From Rubrivivax sp. (lineage in GTDB: Bacteria > Pseudomonadota > Gammaproteobacteria > Burkholderiales > Burkholderiaceae_C): DNA of 33,053 nucleotides. The notes beneath the pieces were generated by a model. That model saw nothing but the letters and a program-made list of their open reading frames with translations, had not been told where the DNA came from and did no database searches. The stretch lies in the NCBI GenBank assembly GCA_022843905.1, contig JALHMT010000055.1:4984-38036 (forward strand), given 5' to 3'. The translations under genes and the position numbers were made by a program. Below are positions 1 to 8,802 of this stretch, in pieces (the first letter of the stretch is position 1; the number at the start of each line of letters is the position of its first letter).

Positions 1-3
1 GCC

Positions 4-261
4 TCACTTGCGCAGCACCTGCATCACGACCTGGTCCGTCGTCTGGAATGCGGTGTGGTCGGCGGCCATGGCCGGGGCCGGCATCAGCAGCAGCGTGGTC
101 GACACCACGATGACGCCGGTGCACAGGCCGGCGATCAAGGACATCGCGCGCTCGTGGCGCGGCAGCTCGGGCAGTTCCGGAGTCTGGGCCTGGGCCAGGG
201 TCGGGGCCACACGTGAGGCCGGGACAGACTTGGCGATCGGGGCGGTGTGGATTTGGCGCAT
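4..261 (-). CDS. Small single-pass membrane protein, unknown function
   Basis: I do not recognise this 85-residue protein. Its first 40 residues are polar and rich in Pro, Ala and Gln. One strongly hydrophobic segment follows at about residues 41-66 (core GLCTGVIVVSTTLLLM), ending in an AMAA-like signal-peptidase motif, and then a short polar tail of about 19 residues. It could be a single-pass inner-membrane protein or a small exported peptide with a long signal sequence. I chose the ATG at 261 because GGAGAG lies just upstream. An in-frame upstream start would add 22 Arg/Pro-rich residues with no ribosome site. It is transcribed away from the exporter gene at 418. Function is unknown; that it is a real gene is likely but not certain. 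Confidence 0.6.
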   Translation of the reverse strand: MRQIHTAPIAKSVPASRVAPTLAQAQTPELPELPRHERAMSLIAGLCTGVIVVSTTLLLMPAPAMAADHTAFQTTDQVVMQVLRK

Positions 262-417
262 GGTGCTCTCCGTGAGGTGAGGGGCTGAACCGGTGCGGGA
301 GGGATGTCTCGGCCGGTGTGACCACAATGTCTGCGATCACGCTGCGGCCGTCCGTGAGCAAGTCGTCCCGCGAAACATGACTTAATCACGGTGCGTCGCT
401 CGCTTAGCATCCCAGGC

Positions 418-1029
418 GTGAACCTCGACACCTGGCTCGTTTACGCGTTGGCCGCCCTGGGCCTGTCCTTGTCGCCCGGGCCCAACGGTCTTCTCGCGCT
501 CACCCATGGCGCCCTTCACGGCTGGCAGCGCACGCTGTTCACCATCTTCGGCGGCGCCCTCGGCTTCGTCGCGGTGGTGGCGCTGTCGATGTTCGGCATC
601 GGCGCCCTGCTGCAGACCTCGCTGGTCTGGCTCACGGTGATGAAGTGGGTCGGCGGCGCCTACCTGGTGTGGCTGGGCGTCCAGGTGTGGCGCTCGCCGC
701 CCATCGGCCTGCAGGTATCCGGGCGGGCCGAGCCGCGTGCCGGCGCCTCGCTGTTCCGCCAGGGCCTGCTGTCGGCGGTGACCAACCCCAAGGGCCTGCT
801 CTTCTTCGCGGCCTTCCTGCCGCAGTTCATCGACCCCGCGCGCAGCCTGTTCGTGCAGTTCCTGGTGATGGCCGGCACCTTCGCCGTGATCGAGGTGGCC
901 ACCGAACTGTTCATCGCCAGCACGGCGCACCGCCTCAGCCCCTGGCTGAAGCGCGTGGGTCGGCGCTTCAACCAGGCCTGCGGCGGCCTCTTCATCGCCA
1001 TCGGTCTGGCGCTGCCGCTGCGCGGCTGA
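418..1029 (+). CDS. LysE/RhtB-family amino-acid exporter
   Basis: This is a 203-residue inner-membrane protein of the LysE/RhtB translocator family, whose members export amino acids such as lysine, threonine or homoserine lactone. The family motif SPGPN lies about 20 residues from the start, at the end of the first membrane helix. Hydrophobic helices follow along the whole length, and the conserved TNPKG stretch with the FFAAFLPQF helix is in the middle. Length fits the family (about 200-210). I prefer the GTG at 418 because it gives the usual family N-terminus (NLDTWLVYALAALGL). A GTG at 391 in the same frame would add nine residues. The stop codon abuts the stop of the convergent asparaginase gene. 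The substrate cannot be told from sequence. Confidence 0.88.
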   Translation: MNLDTWLVYALAALGLSLSPGPNGLLALTHGALHGWQRTLFTIFGGALGFVAVVALSMFGIGALLQTSLVWLTVMKWVGGAYLVWLGVQVWRSPPIGLQVSGRAEPRAGASLFRQGLLSAVTNPKGLLFFAAFLPQFIDPARSLFVQFLVMAGTFAVIEVATELFIASTAHRLSPWLKRVGRRFNQACGGLFIAIGLALPLRG

Positions 1030-2085
1030 TCAGGGCTTCAGCGTACGCATTGCCTCGGCGGCGCGCAGGCCGCCGACCGCGATGCCGTTCCAGTTGCGCA
1101 TCGTCAGGTCGCTGAAGCCGCGCATGAAATCCGCCTCGGCGTCGTCCAGCTTCACCAGGGCCTCGATCACCGCGGCCATCACCACCTCGGCGGCGCGCGC
1201 GGTGTTGCCGTCGTCCATCTTCAGCGCCACGCCCAGGCCGCGCTCGGGCAGGGCGGCGCAGTACACGCCCTCGGCGCCGACCTTGCAGAACACGCGTTCG
1301 CCCAGCCGCTCCATCACGCGTGTGTCGAAGCGGCCGCTGCCGGCCACCATCATCGGCGCACGCGCCACGGCCTGGCGCAGCCGACGCGCGGCGCGCGCGT
1401 GCTCGTCGCTGAGGCCCACGCCGGTGGCCACGCGCGCAAAGGCATGCGCCAGGTGGCGCAAGGGCACGGCATAGGTGGGGATGCTGCAGCCGTCCACGCC
1501 GCGCGCCGCGTGGCTGAGGCCATAACCGGTGGTGGCCTGCAGCGCGCCGGTCACCTCCTGCATCACCGCGTGCCCGGGCTGGACGTAGCCCGACAGGAAA
1601 CCGCGCAGCTCGCGCTCGCCCTTGCCATCGCCCGCCAGATGGCAGCCCAGGCAGACGAAGCCGGCGTGTTTGCCGGAACAGTTGTTGTGCAGCGCCGTAG
1701 GCTGTTCGCCGGCGGCGGCCAGGGCCTTGACCGTGCCGTCGAAGTAGGGCCAGTGCGTGCCGCACTCCAGCGCCGTGACGTCGACGCCGGCCTTGGCCAG
1801 CATGCCTGCGGCCGTGCGCGTGTGCACCGCTTCGCCGCCGTGCGAGGCGCAGGCGATGGCCAGTTCCTCGTCGGACAGGCCCAGCGCGTCGGCCGCGCCG
1901 CTGGCCACCAGGGGCAACGCCTGCAGCACCTTGACGGCCGAGCGCGGGAAGACCGGCCGCAGCACGTCGCCCAGCGCGGTGTGCAGGGCGCCGTCGGCGT
2001 CGACGATGGCCAGCGCGCCGCGGTGCATCGATTCGACGATGCCGCCGCGGTGCACGTCGACGAGGATGGGGTTGGAAGTGTTCAT
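1030..2085 (-). CDS. L-asparaginase, Rhizobium etli type (Asparaginase_II family)
   Basis: This 351-residue enzyme should hydrolyse L-asparagine to aspartate and ammonia in the cytoplasm. It belongs to the R. etli AnsA-type family (Pfam Asparaginase_II), which is unrelated to E. coli AnsA/AnsB. Characterised members use a serine-lysine tandem and a zinc held by Cys, Lys and Cys. I can place all of these: Ser49-x-x-Lys52 in PRSAVK, Ser81 in ASHGGE, Cys136 and Lys139 in NNCSGKHAG, Cys200 in GVDGCSIPTYA and Lys268 in FCKVGAEGVY. The first five sit one residue from the published R. etli positions, as I recall them. The start is the ATG at 2085, giving MNTSNPILVDVHRGG. No strong Shine-Dalgarno site is visible. 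It stands alone, convergent with the LysE-type exporter. Confidence 0.92.
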   Translation of the reverse strand: MNTSNPILVDVHRGGIVESMHRGALAIVDADGALHTALGDVLRPVFPRSAVKVLQALPLVASGAADALGLSDEELAIACASHGGEAVHTRTAAGMLAKAGVDVTALECGTHWPYFDGTVKALAAAGEQPTALHNNCSGKHAGFVCLGCHLAGDGKGERELRGFLSGYVQPGHAVMQEVTGALQATTGYGLSHAARGVDGCSIPTYAVPLRHLAHAFARVATGVGLSDEHARAARRLRQAVARAPMMVAGSGRFDTRVMERLGERVFCKVGAEGVYCAALPERGLGVALKMDDGNTARAAEVVMAAVIEALVKLDDAEADFMRGFSDLTMRNWNGIAVGGLRAAEAMRTLKP

Positions 2086-2148
2086 GCGCCCACTGTAGCC
2101 GCTGCCCGGACGACCGGCCCGGGCACGCCTTGCGCCGACAATGCCGGG

Positions 2149-2982
2149 ATGACGTCGCCTCCCTCGCTGCCGCCTCTGTCCTTGTGGGGCGTGGACTTCA
2201 CCTGCGCTCCGCAGCGGCGCAAGCCCGTCACCGTGGCACACGGCCACTTGCGCGGCAGCGTGCTGCGGCTGGAGCGCGTCGAGGCCCTGGAGACGCTGAC
2301 CGGCTTCGAGGCGCTGCTGCTGACACCCGGGCCGTGGCTGGGCGCGTTCGATTTTCCCTTCGGCCTGCCGCGTGCCTTCGTCGAGTCGCTGTCGCTGGGC
2401 TCGACGCTGGCGCAGGTGAGTGCCGAAGTGCATGCCCGCTGTGCCGACCGCATGGCCTGGCGGGCCCTCATCGACGGCTGGGGCAACGGACGGCCGGCCG
2501 GCCAGCGGCTGCTGCACCGGCGCACCGACACCGCGCCGGTGGGCGTGCGCTCGACGAGCCCGCTGCAGACCCGCTACGTGCCGGTGGGCTTCATGTTCTA
2601 CGAAGGCCTGTCGCGCCTGCTGGCGGCCGGCGTCACGCTGCCGCGACTGCACGAAGGCGACGCCACGCGCACGGCGCTGGAAGGCTACCCGGGCCTGCTG
2701 GCGCACGAACTGGTGGGCAGCCGTTCCTACAAGAACAGCCTGGCCTCCGACCGGCTCATCGCGCGCAAGGACATCGTCGACGCGCTGGAGCAGGGCCGCA
2801 CGCGACTGGGCTTGCGCTTGAAACTCACCCCGGCGCAGCACGAGTCGCTGGTGGCCGACGTCTCGGGCGACCGGCTCGACGCCGTGCTGTGCCTGGCGCA
2901 GGCGGCCTGGGCCAGCCTGCAGCCGGGCCACGGGCTGCCGTCCGTGGTCGATCCCGTCGAAGGCTGGATCCTGACGGCCTGA
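2149..2982 (+). CDS. DUF429-domain protein
   Basis: This is a 277-residue protein of the DUF429 family, predicted to have an RNase H-like fold; its biochemical role is unknown. Family signatures are visible: an N-terminal strand with an acidic residue (LWGVDFTCAP), the DFPFGLP motif at about residue 67, an ExYP motif (LEGYPGLLA), and a C-terminal SGDRLDAVLCLAQAAWA segment carrying the conserved Asp residues. The ATG at 2149 gives a plausible N-terminus; reading frame continues upstream but overlaps the asparaginase gene. It diverges from the asparaginase gene with a 63-base gap and converges on the TPR gene. Nothing nearby suggests a pathway. Confidence 0.8.
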   Translation: MTSPPSLPPLSLWGVDFTCAPQRRKPVTVAHGHLRGSVLRLERVEALETLTGFEALLLTPGPWLGAFDFPFGLPRAFVESLSLGSTLAQVSAEVHARCADRMAWRALIDGWGNGRPAGQRLLHRRTDTAPVGVRSTSPLQTRYVPVGFMFYEGLSRLLAAGVTLPRLHEGDATRTALEGYPGLLAHELVGSRSYKNSLASDRLIARKDIVDALEQGRTRLGLRLKLTPAQHESLVADVSGDRLDAVLCLAQAAWASLQPGHGLPSVVDPVEGWILTA

Positions 2983-2998
2983 GCGGCTCCGCGCGTGC

Positions 2999-4096
2999 TC
3001 AGTGGCCGGCCCGGCCGGCGTCGTCTTCGAGAGCTTCGCGTGCCGTGCGTGCCATGGGCTGCAGCCTGCGCCGGGCCTGCTCGGCACCCCGGGCCTGGCG
3101 CTGGCGGCAGGCATCGGCCTGGCTGCGGTAAGCGTCGGCGGACTCGTGATCTCCGGCCTCGGCGCAGACCCGGGTCAGCAGGCACAGCACCTCGGTGCGC
3201 GCGCGGAAGTGGTCGTCGGCGTCGAGTGCACGCAGGATGGACTCGAGCTCCCGCTGCGCAGCCTCGGGCTGGCCCAGGCGCGAGAGGCAGCGCGCCAGCC
3301 GGCAGCGCGCCTTCAGCTCGACGACACGGAAGCCCTCGCTGCGTGCCTGCTGCACGCTCTGCCGCAGCAGGTCCACGGCGTCGTCGACGAAGCCGGCGGC
3401 CATCAGCCCGCCGGCGGCATTGCTGCGCATCAGCACACGCCTGAAGGCATCGGCCTCGTCGGCACACAGGAACAAGGTCTCGCGGGTCTGCAGCAGCAGC
3501 TTCGCCCGCGTGAGGGCCGCCAGCTCGTGCTGCCCGGCCTGCACGTGGGCTTCGTGCGCCGGCATCAGCAGGCCGATCAGCGCGATGTGCGCGCGCACCA
3601 CGGCCGCGCGGTCTCGCTGCGCGCGGGCGCGTGCGAGTGCCTGCATCAGCAGGTGCTCGCCGGGTTCGAAGTCGTCCAGCCAGCCGTGCAGGCTCCCCAG
3701 CAGCGTGAGCGCGCGCACGAAGGGCGGTGCACTGCCTTGCCGGCGGGCCAGCGTGAGCGCCGTGCCGGCACAGCCGACGGCTTCGTCGTCGTGGCCCTGC
3801 TCGCTCAGCGCCAGGGCCTTCAGGCACATCGACTGGCAGACCTGCTCGGGCTCGTCCAGCGCCATCCAGGCTTCGACGGCCAGGCGCGCCTGGCGCACGC
3901 AGTCGTCGACCAGTCCGAGCGTGTAGAACTGGTACGCCACGTCGTGGTGCGCGCCAGCCTGGTCGTGCGCGCTGGCCGAGCCGGCCCATTGCTGCAGGGC
4001 CTGCAGGGCTTCGTGCTTGGCGGCGTGCCGGTCGGTGGGGGGCAGGGACTTGAGTGCGGCCACCAGATCGAGCGGTGGCGAAGGAGACTGTTTCAT
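2999..4096 (-). CDS. TPR-repeat protein, unknown function
   Basis: This 365-residue protein is almost wholly helical and shows degenerate tetratricopeptide-like helix pairs (for example VDDCVRQARLAVEAWMAL, DDEAVGCAGTALTLARR, PEAAQRELESILRAL). There is no signal peptide or membrane segment, so it is probably cytoplasmic. It resembles the sensor half of TPR-GGDEF or TPR-adenylate-cyclase proteins common in Burkholderiales, but no catalytic domain is present or adjacent in frame. The C-terminus is a basic, coiled-coil-like tail. I chose the ATG at 4096 (MKQSPSPP) because the longer reading frame upstream is Arg/Gly-rich and non-conserved in character. It may be a protein-interaction scaffold; partner unknown. 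Confidence 0.72.
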   Translation of the reverse strand: MKQSPSPPLDLVAALKSLPPTDRHAAKHEALQALQQWAGSASAHDQAGAHHDVAYQFYTLGLVDDCVRQARLAVEAWMALDEPEQVCQSMCLKALALSEQGHDDEAVGCAGTALTLARRQGSAPPFVRALTLLGSLHGWLDDFEPGEHLLMQALARARAQRDRAAVVRAHIALIGLLMPAHEAHVQAGQHELAALTRAKLLLQTRETLFLCADEADAFRRVLMRSNAAGGLMAAGFVDDAVDLLRQSVQQARSEGFRVVELKARCRLARCLSRLGQPEAAQRELESILRALDADDHFRARTEVLCLLTRVCAEAGDHESADAYRSQADACRQRQARGAEQARRRLQPMARTAREALEDDAGRAGH

Positions 4097-4210
4097 GTCG
4101 TTTTCTGGGGATCGCCGGGCATTGTGGGCTGCACAGAGGGCCGTGGGGAGCCTGCCGATACAGGACCCCCCGCGCCCGCGGGCCTGCATGCCGGGGTGAG
4201 GCCACTGGAA

Positions 4211-4230
4211 TCCCCCGGAGTCACGGGGGA
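4211..4230. repeat. Perfect 7-bp inverted repeat between divergent genes
   Basis: TCCCCCG and CGGGGGA, separated by six bases, form a GC-rich hairpin about 50 bases upstream of the helicase start. There is no T-run on either side, so it is not a typical intrinsic terminator. It could be a regulator site, an mRNA structure in the helicase leader, or chance in GC-rich DNA. Confidence 0.4.
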
Positions 4231-4281
4231 GAGCGCGGCAACAAATGCGCGGGCCTCACTCGCGCATCATGCAGTCCTGTC

Positions 4282-6837
4282 ATGTCGCCGCTTCCCCGCA
4301 AACATCGCGCGCGCAATGCGTCGCCCTCGGGCAGTCCCGAGGCGGCCGTCGCGGGCTTCGCGCCCATCGAGGCCTGGTTCGCCGCACGCGGCTGGACGCC
4401 GTTCCCGTTCCAGCGCGAGGTCTGGTCGGCCATGCAGTCCGGCCACAGCGGCCTGCTGCACGCCACCACCGGCAGCGGCAAGACCCATGCAGTGTGGATG
4501 GGGGCGCTGGCGCGAGCCGCCGCATTGCCGCCGCCGCCGCGGCCGGGCCTGCAGGTGCTGTGGATCACGCCGATGCGGGCGCTGGCGGCCGACACCACGC
4601 GGGCCCTGCAGGAGCCGCTGCCGGCCCTGGCGCCATGGCGCGTGGGGCAACGCACCGGCGACACGCCCAGCGCCGAGCGCGCGCGGCAGGACCGGCGCTT
4701 TCCCGAAGCCCTGGTGACCACGCCCGAGTCGCTGAGCCTGATGCTCACACGCGAACACGCGCCTGCCGAACTGGCCGGCGTGCACACGGTGGTGGTCGAC
4801 GAGTGGCACGAGCTCATCGGCAGCAAGCGCGGCGTGCAGGTGCAACTGGCGCTGGCGCGGCTGCGGCGCTGGAACCCGGGGCTGGTGGTGTGGGGCCTGT
4901 CGGCCACCCTGGGCAACCTGGCCGAGGCCATGCACACGCTGGTCGGCGAAGGGGGCAGCCTGGTGCAGGGCCGCATCGACAAGCAACTGACCATCGACAC
5001 GCTGCTGCCGCACGAGCCCGGCCGCTTCAGCTGGGGCGGCCACCTGGGCGCGCAGATGCTGCAGCCGGTGGTGGCCGAGATCGAGCGTTCCGGGCCGACC
5101 CTGGTCTTCACCAACGTGCGCTCTCAGGCCGAGATCTGGTACCAGCTGCTGCTGCAGGAGCGTCCGGACTGGGCCGGCGTGGTGGCGCTGCACCATGGCT
5201 CGCTGGACAGGAGCGTGCGCGAGTGGGTCGAGGCCGGCCTGAAGAAGGGCGAGCTGAAGGCCGTGGTGGCGACCTCGTCGCTCGACCTCGGCGTCGACTT
5301 CCTGCCGGTGGAGCGTGTGCTGCAGATCGGCAGCGCCAAGGGCGTGGCGCGGCTGCTGCAGCGTGCCGGTCGCAGCGGCCACGCGCCGGGCCGGCCCAGC
5401 CGTGTGACGCTGGTGCCCACCAACACGCTGGAGCTGGTGGAAGCCGCCGCGGCGCGCCGTGCCGCACTGGCCGGGCGCGTGGAGCAGCGTCGCACGCCCG
5501 ACAAGCCGCTGGACGTGCTGGTGCAGCACCTCGTCACCGTAGGGCTGGGCGGCGGATTCGATGCCGACGCACTCTTCGACGAGGTGCACAGCACCGCGGC
5601 CTACCGTACCCTCACGCGCGAGGAATTCGACTGGGCCCTGGCCTTCTGCGAGCGCGGCGGCGACAGCCTGACGGCCTATCCCGAGTACCACCGCATCGCG
5701 CGGGTGGACGGCGTCTGGCGCGTGCCCGACCGCGCCATCGCGCGACGTCACCGCCTGCAGGTGGGCACCATCGTGGCCGACGCCACGATGCAGGTGAAGT
5801 GGCTGTCGGGCGGCACCATCGGCAGCATCGAGGAAGGTTTCATCGCCCGCCTGAACCAGGGCGACCACTTCGTCTTCGCCGGCCGCGTGCTGGAGTATGT
5901 GCGCACGCAGGACATGACGGCCTGGGTGCGCAAGGCCAGCAAGCCCAGCGGCGTGGTGCCGTCCTGGAACGGCAGCAAGATGCCGTTGTCCAGCGAGATG
6001 GCCGACAGCGTGCTTGAACTGCTGGCCGAGGCTGCCGCGGGCGACTTCTCGCTGCCCGAGCTGCAGGCTGCGAAACCCATGCTGAGCACGCAGATGCAAC
6101 TGTCCAGGCTGCCGGTGCCGGGCCGGCTGCTCGCCGAGACGCTGTTCACGCGCGAGGGACAGCACCTCTTCCTGTACCCCTTCGGCGGGCGCAACGTGCA
6201 CATCGGCCTGGCCCAGCTGCTGGCCTGGCGGCTGGCGCGGCTGGCGCCCAACACGTTTTCGCTGAGCGTCAACGACTACGGGCTGGAGATCGTCGCTGCG
6301 CGCGAGTTCGACCTGTCCTCGCTGCACGACGGCCGCCTGTTCGACACCTCGGCGCTGATGGCCGACGTGCTGTCCAGCCTGAACAGCGGTGAGCTCGCGC
6401 AGCGCCGCTTCCGCGAGATCGCGCGTGTGGCGGGCCTGGTGTTCTCGGGCTATCCCGGGGCGCCCAAGAGCCTGCGCCAGCTGCAGGCCAGCAGCTCGCT
6501 GTTCTTCGAGGTCTTCCGCAAGTACGACGCCGGCAACCGCCTGCTCGGCCAGGCCGAGCGCGAGGTGCTGTCGCAGGAGCTCGACATCGCACGGCTGCAA
6601 CAGGTGCTGCAGCGTCTGGCCGCGCTGCCGCTGGACGTGGTGGCCTTGCGCAGCGCCAGCCCCTTCTGCCTGCCGCTGATGGTGGAGCGTCTGCGCGAGC
6701 AGCTCAGCACCGAGAAGCTCAAGGACCGCCTGGACCGCCTGCTGCAGGATGCCGAGAGCCAGCTCGACGTGGCCGCAGGCGACCGCCCGCGGCTGAGCGC
6801 TTCGCGGCTGAGGCGACGGCCGCCGCCCGCGGCGTGA
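4282..6837 (+). CDS. Lhr-like, ligase-associated DEXH-box helicase
   Basis: This 851-residue superfamily 2 helicase fits the ligase-associated DNA damage response DEXH helicases, the Lhr-like group (about 800-850 residues). Walker A ATTGSGKT is at 61-68, motif II DEWH at 173-176, motif III SAT at 207-209, the TNVRSQAE helicase-C strand near 277, and motif VI QRAGRSGHAPGR at 360-371. A winged-helix and beta-barrel region typical of Lhr proteins follows. Such genes usually sit with an ATP-dependent DNA ligase, an exonuclease and a metallophosphatase (PdeM). None of these is next to it here. The ATG at 4282 gives MSPLPRKHRARNAS; another reading start further upstream would be Arg-rich and unlikely. 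It is expected to unwind DNA or DNA-RNA hybrids in repair. Confidence 0.9.
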   Translation: MSPLPRKHRARNASPSGSPEAAVAGFAPIEAWFAARGWTPFPFQREVWSAMQSGHSGLLHATTGSGKTHAVWMGALARAAALPPPPRPGLQVLWITPMRALAADTTRALQEPLPALAPWRVGQRTGDTPSAERARQDRRFPEALVTTPESLSLMLTREHAPAELAGVHTVVVDEWHELIGSKRGVQVQLALARLRRWNPGLVVWGLSATLGNLAEAMHTLVGEGGSLVQGRIDKQLTIDTLLPHEPGRFSWGGHLGAQMLQPVVAEIERSGPTLVFTNVRSQAEIWYQLLLQERPDWAGVVALHHGSLDRSVREWVEAGLKKGELKAVVATSSLDLGVDFLPVERVLQIGSAKGVARLLQRAGRSGHAPGRPSRVTLVPTNTLELVEAAAARRAALAGRVEQRRTPDKPLDVLVQHLVTVGLGGGFDADALFDEVHSTAAYRTLTREEFDWALAFCERGGDSLTAYPEYHRIARVDGVWRVPDRAIARRHRLQVGTIVADATMQVKWLSGGTIGSIEEGFIARLNQGDHFVFAGRVLEYVRTQDMTAWVRKASKPSGVVPSWNGSKMPLSSEMADSVLELLAEAAAGDFSLPELQAAKPMLSTQMQLSRLPVPGRLLAETLFTREGQHLFLYPFGGRNVHIGLAQLLAWRLARLAPNTFSLSVNDYGLEIVAAREFDLSSLHDGRLFDTSALMADVLSSLNSGELAQRRFREIARVAGLVFSGYPGAPKSLRQLQASSSLFFEVFRKYDAGNRLLGQAEREVLSQELDIARLQQVLQRLAALPLDVVALRSASPFCLPLMVERLREQLSTEKLKDRLDRLLQDAESQLDVAAGDRPRLSASRLRRRPPPAA

Positions 6838-6943
6838 AGCATCGCCGGCATCTGCGGGGCGAGTGGGCAGGGCGTGTCGCTGCAGCCCGGCACCAGCCTG
6901 CCGATGAGCATAGGATTTCCGGATCGTCGCCATCCAGCCTGCC

Positions 6944-7513
6944 ATGCGCTCTTTCACCACCAAGCGTCGGCTCTCTTCTGTCGCCCCGGGTTGGGCCGGC
7001 AGCCTTCGGCACGTTCTGCTGCCGTGCGCCCTGGCCACCGCCCTGCTGGCCGCGGGCCAGGTCGCGGCAGCCGCGAGCATCGAGGGTCGCGTGGTGCGCG
7101 TGGTGGACGGCGACAGCCTGTACTTCAAGCCCGAGGGCGGCGGTGCGGCCCTGGAAGTGCGGCTGCGCGACATCGACGCGCCCGAGATCTGTCAGCCCGG
7201 GGGCCCCGAAGCGAAGAGGGCCCTCATCGACATCGCGCTGGGCGGCAAGGGGCGGCTCGACGTGGCAGGCAAGACGGGGATTCGCGACCAGCACGGCCGT
7301 CTGCTGGGCACGCTGTTCATCGGTGCGGTGAACGTCAACCGCCGCATGGTCGAGGACGGCCACGCCTGGAGCGCTCGATTCAAGTGGGACCGCGGGCCCT
7401 TCATGGCCCAGGAGCGCATGGCCAAGGCCTTGTCGCGCGGTCTGCACGCAACCGGCGGAGCCGTGAGCCCCAAGGACTTCCGGACACGTCACGGACCCTG
7501 TCGCCAGAAGTGA
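6944..7513 (+). CDS. Exported thermonuclease-like (SNase) protein
   Basis: This 189-residue protein has an N-terminal hydrophobic segment at about residues 22-43, likely a signal peptide or anchor, followed by a staphylococcal-nuclease fold domain. Active-site residues can be aligned: Asp55/Asp57 in VVDGDS, Arg73, Asp78 and Glu81 in VRLRDIDAPE, and Arg119 in DQHGRLLGTL. These match the calcium-binding Asp, catalytic Arg and general-base Glu of thermonuclease. A typical VNRRMVEDGHAW segment follows. It probably cuts DNA and RNA in the periplasm or outside the cell. The ATG at 6944 has no clear ribosome site. It lies 106 bases after the helicase gene in the same direction; a shared transcript is possible but unproven. 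Confidence 0.87.
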   Translation: MRSFTTKRRLSSVAPGWAGSLRHVLLPCALATALLAAGQVAAAASIEGRVVRVVDGDSLYFKPEGGGAALEVRLRDIDAPEICQPGGPEAKRALIDIALGGKGRLDVAGKTGIRDQHGRLLGTLFIGAVNVNRRMVEDGHAWSARFKWDRGPFMAQERMAKALSRGLHATGGAVSPKDFRTRHGPCRQK

Positions 7514-7687
7514 TCTTTCCGCCTGGGTCCGAGTGTTTTCTGCCGTGCCCCAGCCAGCTGTGCCGGCGTGCATCGCCTATGAGCGCGGATGACCGCGCCT
7601 GGACCGCGGCCATACCTCGAACGCCGCTACAAGCTGCGATGATCAGGCCGATATTGTTTGCACGCAGCCGGCCCCAGACGATCCTCC

Positions 7688-8767
7688 ATGGCATTGATGA
7701 TCCCCACAGAGCCGATCGGCAGCATCCCCAGGCCGCCCTCCCTCATCGAGCTCATCGTCGGGTTCCGTACCGGTCGTGCCAGCCGGGCGCAACTCGACCG
7801 CGCTTACGACGAAGCCGTGGCGGACACCTTGCAGCGCTTTGCCGACACCGGCTCGCCGGTCATCAGCGACGGCGAACAGCGCAAGACGCACAACTTCGCC
7901 TCGTACTGCGTCGAGGGCCTGCCCAACTTCGCGCCCGACGGATTCCGCCTTCAGTTCGTCAACCACGCGCGCCTGTGGCCGCGGCTCACGGCCGGGCCCT
8001 TCCGCTTCCTGCACAAGGGCAGCGACTACCTGGAACAGACGATGAAGCTCACGGCGCTGCCGGTCAAGCAGGCGGTGATCTCGCCGTCGGCGCTGAGCTT
8101 GTTCTACCCGGGCCGGGATCTCGACGGCTACCCGCGCCAGGCCTTCATCGACGACCTGCTCGACGAACACGAGGCCGACGTGCGTCGTTGCCTGGAGCTC
8201 GGCGCCGACTCGGTGCAGATCGACTTCACCGAGGGTCGTCTGGCCTGGAAGATCGATCCCTCAGGCGGTTTGCTGAACAGCTTCGTCACGCTGAACAACC
8301 TGGCGTTGGCCCGCTTCAGTGAGGCCCAGCGCCGCCGCATCGGCGTGCACACCTGTCCGGGTGGCGACCGCGACAGCACGCACAGCGCCGATGTCGACTA
8401 CGCGCTGCTGCTGCCCAGCCTGTTCGAGCTGCGCGCCGGCCGCTTCTACATCGCGCTGGCACGCGAGCCCGATCGCCGGCGGGTGCTCAAGCTCATCGCC
8501 CGGCACCTCAAGCCGGAGCAGACGGCCTTCGTCGGCGTGATCGATCCTCTGGACCCCGCCATCGAGACCGCCGAGCAGGTCTGCGAACGCGTGCTGGAAG
8601 CCGCCGAGTTCATCCCGCTGGCGCAGCTGGGCACGACCGACGACTGCGGCTTCTCGCCCTTCTGCGACGACCTGTCGACCACGCGGGACACGGCCTTTGC
8701 CAAGATCGCCGCACGTGTGGCGGGCACGCGCCTGGCCAGCGAGCGGCTGGCGGCGCGCGCTGCCTGA
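7688..8767 (+). CDS. Core-MetE-like (cobalamin-independent methionine synthase II) methyltransferase
   Basis: This 359-residue protein matches only the C-terminal catalytic barrel of MetE and lacks its N-terminal folate-binding half. Zinc ligands are visible: His221 and Cys223 in GVHTCPGGD and Cys320 in TTDDCGFSPF; the acidic fourth ligand is probably in the strand near Glu260. The N-terminal IGSIPRP motif and the VISDGEQRK segment also belong to the family. Full MetE is about 750 residues, so this is a core-MetE type protein. Such proteins move methyl groups to a thiol, but the donor varies between subgroups and cannot be read here. No DUF1852 (MesX) gene is adjacent. The ATG at 7688 follows a 174-base gap in which I see no gene. 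Confidence 0.8.
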   Translation: MALMIPTEPIGSIPRPPSLIELIVGFRTGRASRAQLDRAYDEAVADTLQRFADTGSPVISDGEQRKTHNFASYCVEGLPNFAPDGFRLQFVNHARLWPRLTAGPFRFLHKGSDYLEQTMKLTALPVKQAVISPSALSLFYPGRDLDGYPRQAFIDDLLDEHEADVRRCLELGADSVQIDFTEGRLAWKIDPSGGLLNSFVTLNNLALARFSEAQRRRIGVHTCPGGDRDSTHSADVDYALLLPSLFELRAGRFYIALAREPDRRRVLKLIARHLKPEQTAFVGVIDPLDPAIETAEQVCERVLEAAEFIPLAQLGTTDDCGFSPFCDDLSTTRDTAFAKIAARVAGTRLASERLAARAA

Positions 8768-8802
8768 ACCGCTCCCCTCTTCAGCCCGCATCGCCTCCCG
8801 AC

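Noticed and set aside
4275..4284. CTGTCAT before the helicase start as a Pho box
   Set aside because: There is only one heptamer; the second repeat at 11 bases is missing.
4267..7173. Long minus-strand frame opposite the helicase and thermonuclease genes
   Set aside because: No domain is visible and composition is non-protein-like; the plus strand carries a full set of helicase motifs.
7514..7687. Small gene or regulatory RNA in the 174-base gap before the MetE-like gene
   Set aside because: No frame with a ribosome site and no stable structure or promoter pattern was convincing.
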